Source: JAWPMV01 sp038527215 (GTDB lineage Bacteria; Bacteroidota; Bacteroidia; J057). Taken from it: DNA of 24,470 nt. This document shows, in pieces, positions 22,937-24,470 of this stretch (positions are counted from its first letter, which is position 1; each line of letters begins with the position of its first letter). The DNA lies in the NCBI GenBank assembly GCA_038527215.1, contig JBCBGC010000128.1, positions 1-24,470 on the forward strand, given 5' to 3'. Both the position numbers and the translations under genes were made by a program. The notes below the pieces were generated by a model. That model worked only from the letters and a program-made list of their open reading frames with translations, was not told where the DNA came from and did not search any database.

Positions 22937-24470
22937 TTAGCGTTTCTTAAACTCCACCTGCTTCATCCGATCATTATTCACATTCAGCCCGATGACTTTG
23001 CCTGCCTGATCGCGGACGGCATAGATCTGATAGGCGCTGAGCATGCGGATATAATCCTTGAGGATGAGCTTGGCTTCTCGGGTGCGACCGTTTTTGGTGA
23101 GGGCGTAAGTATCGTCTTCGCGGAACTCGAGGATGATTTCGGTGTCGGTTTCGTCGTTGTAGAAAGTGCCGTTGAGTTCGGTTTTGTCGAAGCCGTCGTA
23201 GTCTTCGTCGGAGATTTTGCGGTAAGTCGTAGGGGCCTGGGTAGCCATGTAGAGGGTAAACTGCTGGTCGGGCTGGCCGATGTTGGTGAAATGGATATTC
23301 AGGCCCTTGATGTTTTCGTAGGCGAAGAGTGCACCTTGCTGAGGGATGAGGCGATCTGGATCGCGCTGGTAAATCTCCCGGTAGAGGTTACCTTCCCGCT
23401 CGGTGATGCGAATGACGGTGGCGTCATCGCCTGTGCCCTGGTAAAGGCCTAGCACTTGCTGGATGTTTTTGAGGGAGCCGATCTTTTCCGGTTGGGCGGG
23501 ATAGGAGGCGCGAGGCGCTGCTTTGAGGTCCAGCATGTCGGTGGCGATTTGCCAGGCAAGGTAGTTAGAAGGCACGCCGCTATTATTGCCGGTAACCACA
23601 ATGGAAAGGTCCTTGGTGGGAAAGCGGAGGAAGGTGGATTTATAGGCGCCAAAGCTGCCATCATGGTAGGTGTAGGGTAGGCCGTTGAGGTCTTTGACCT
23701 CCAGGCCATAGCTGTAGTCAAAGGCAATTTCCTGCTGGCTTTGGGTGAGGAGGGCTTTGGAGAGGACAGAGCCATCGTTGCGTTGCACCACTTGCTCAAA
23801 GCGCAGCTGGTCGCGCAAAGTAGTGAAGAGGTTGCCGTCGCCGTGCAGTTCGGTTACGGCGGGATACTCGCGCCAGCTGCCCCAGTTGGCATACGGGCGG
23901 GAACGGTGCGGGATCACGCTCATGTGGTTGGTCAGGTAGTCAGTGTCAGGCATGCCGAGGCGCTCGAACATTTTTTTGGAATATTTGGCGAAGCTCTGGC
24001 CGGACACTTTGGTGACGATTTCGGCCAGGAGAATATAGTTGGAATTGCTGTAGGTAAAGGCAGTGCCCGGTTTGAAGTTCAAGCCTTTTTGGCGTTTGAG
24101 GAGGTCGATGGCGTCTCCATTATCGATGAAGAGCTCGTACCAGTCATAGCCTTGCAAGGCGTATAAACTATGAATCTCCCGGATGCCGCTGGTGTGGGCG
24201 ATGAGGTCTCTGATGGTGATTTTGTCGGAAATGTTGGGCAGGATCTCGGGCAGATAGGTCCGAAAATCATCGTCCAGTTTGAGCTTGCCTTCTTCGGCCA
24301 GGAGCAGGATACTAAGAGCGGTATACTGCTTGCAGTTGGAGGCAATGTTAAAGCGGGTGTTTTTATCGGCTTTTACTTTGTGTTCGAGGTTAGCGTAGCC
24401 AACATATTCTTCATAAGTGATCTCTCCGTTTTGTACGATGCCTACCGCCAGGGCTGGGGTTTCGTCTCCC
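22937..24470 (-). CDS. Serine hydrolase (class C beta-lactamase-related), N-terminus missing at window edge
   Basis: The frame is open from 24469 through 22937, at least 510 residues; the real start is beyond the window. The catalytic domain shows S-x-x-K in FNIASNCKQYTAL, Y-S-N in FTYSNSNYILL and HDG in YTYHDGSFGAYKS. The front part reads GDETPALAVGIVQNGEITYE, so only a signal peptide and a few tens of residues are likely missing. After the catalytic domain there is an extra beta domain of about 150 residues (VLGLYQGTGDDATVIRITER to the end), as in DUF3471-type extensions. All three catalytic elements are present, so it should be active; penicillin, peptide or ester substrates are all possible. 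It is not a close copy of the 16554 gene. A strong terminator follows it. Confidence 0.9.
   Translation of the reverse strand, partial: GDETPALAVGIVQNGEITYEEYVGYANLEHKVKADKNTRFNIASNCKQYTALSILLLAEEGKLKLDDDFRTYLPEILPNISDKITIRDLIAHTSGIREIHSLYALQGYDWYELFIDNGDAIDLLKRQKGLNFKPGTAFTYSNSNYILLAEIVTKVSGQSFAKYSKKMFERLGMPDTDYLTNHMSVIPHRSRPYANWGSWREYPAVTELHGDGNLFTTLRDQLRFEQVVQRNDGSVLSKALLTQSQQEIAFDYSYGLEVKDLNGLPYTYHDGSFGAYKSTFLRFPTKDLSIVVTGNNSGVPSNYLAWQIATDMLDLKAAPRASYPAQPEKIGSLKNIQQVLGLYQGTGDDATVIRITEREGNLYREIYQRDPDRLIPQQGALFAYENIKGLNIHFTNIGQPDQQFTLYMATQAPTTYRKISDEDYDGFDKTELNGTFYNDETDTEIILEFREDDTYALTKNGRTREAKLILKDYIRMLSAYQIYAVRDQAGKVIGLNVNNDRMKQVEFKKR

Overview
The window looks like a piece of a Bacteroidota chromosome, most likely a Saprospiria/Cytophagia-type genome of moderate GC. 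Reasons: an overlapping LytS-type kinase and LytTR regulator; a BlaI/M56 pair whose M56 protein ends in a TonB-plug-like tail; YwqK, NTF2-like and DUF1349-type secreted proteins; little Shine-Dalgarno signal; and a TAnnTTTG-type -7 element before blaI. This placement is inference from gene content; there is no rRNA or tRNA in the window.

Layout. 1-1040: 5' part of an IS256-family transposase, cut by the window edge. 1200-2255: membrane-anchored Ntn (C45/choloylglycine-like) hydrolase. 2300-3252: AT-rich patch with a frameshifted gene remnant, an attC-like imperfect palindrome and a small membrane protein. 3449-4713: ABM monooxygenase-like protein and an AraC regulator separated by a perfect hairpin. 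4892-5518: exported YwqK-repeat protein. 5728-7523: LytTR response regulator and histidine kinase (minus strand), divergent from a 763-residue exported protein with a calycin-like domain and four tandem NTF2-like domains. 10229-12992: minus-strand run of two alpha/beta hydrolases, an AHSA1/SRPBCC protein and a four-helix membrane protein. 13070-14516: a membrane-anchored unknown and a sulfotransferase. 14965-17927: operon blaI - M56 peptidase - class C-type serine hydrolase. 18119-20264: DUF1349-like lipoprotein and a second AraC regulator. 20288-20683: broken tail of a second serine hydrolase. 20817-22733: AT-rich two-gene cassette with an ASCH protein and a PIN-GNAT-PUA/ASCH-like fusion. 22937-end: another serine hydrolase, cut by the window edge.

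How parts work together. The BlaI/M56/serine hydrolase operon has a clear palindrome over its -7 element and is probably self-regulated, with the hydrolase as its output. The kinase/LytTR pair faces the 763-residue exported protein across a shared upstream region and is a candidate regulator of it. The PIN-GNAT-PUA/ASCH plus ASCH pair is the best candidate for a poorly described system: an RNA- or nucleotide-directed toxin, modification or defence module. A repeat of about 105-130 bp occurs twice nearly intact and once in an expanded form. It holds two mutually exclusive hairpins, and paired base changes keep one stem intact, which suggests selection on structure.
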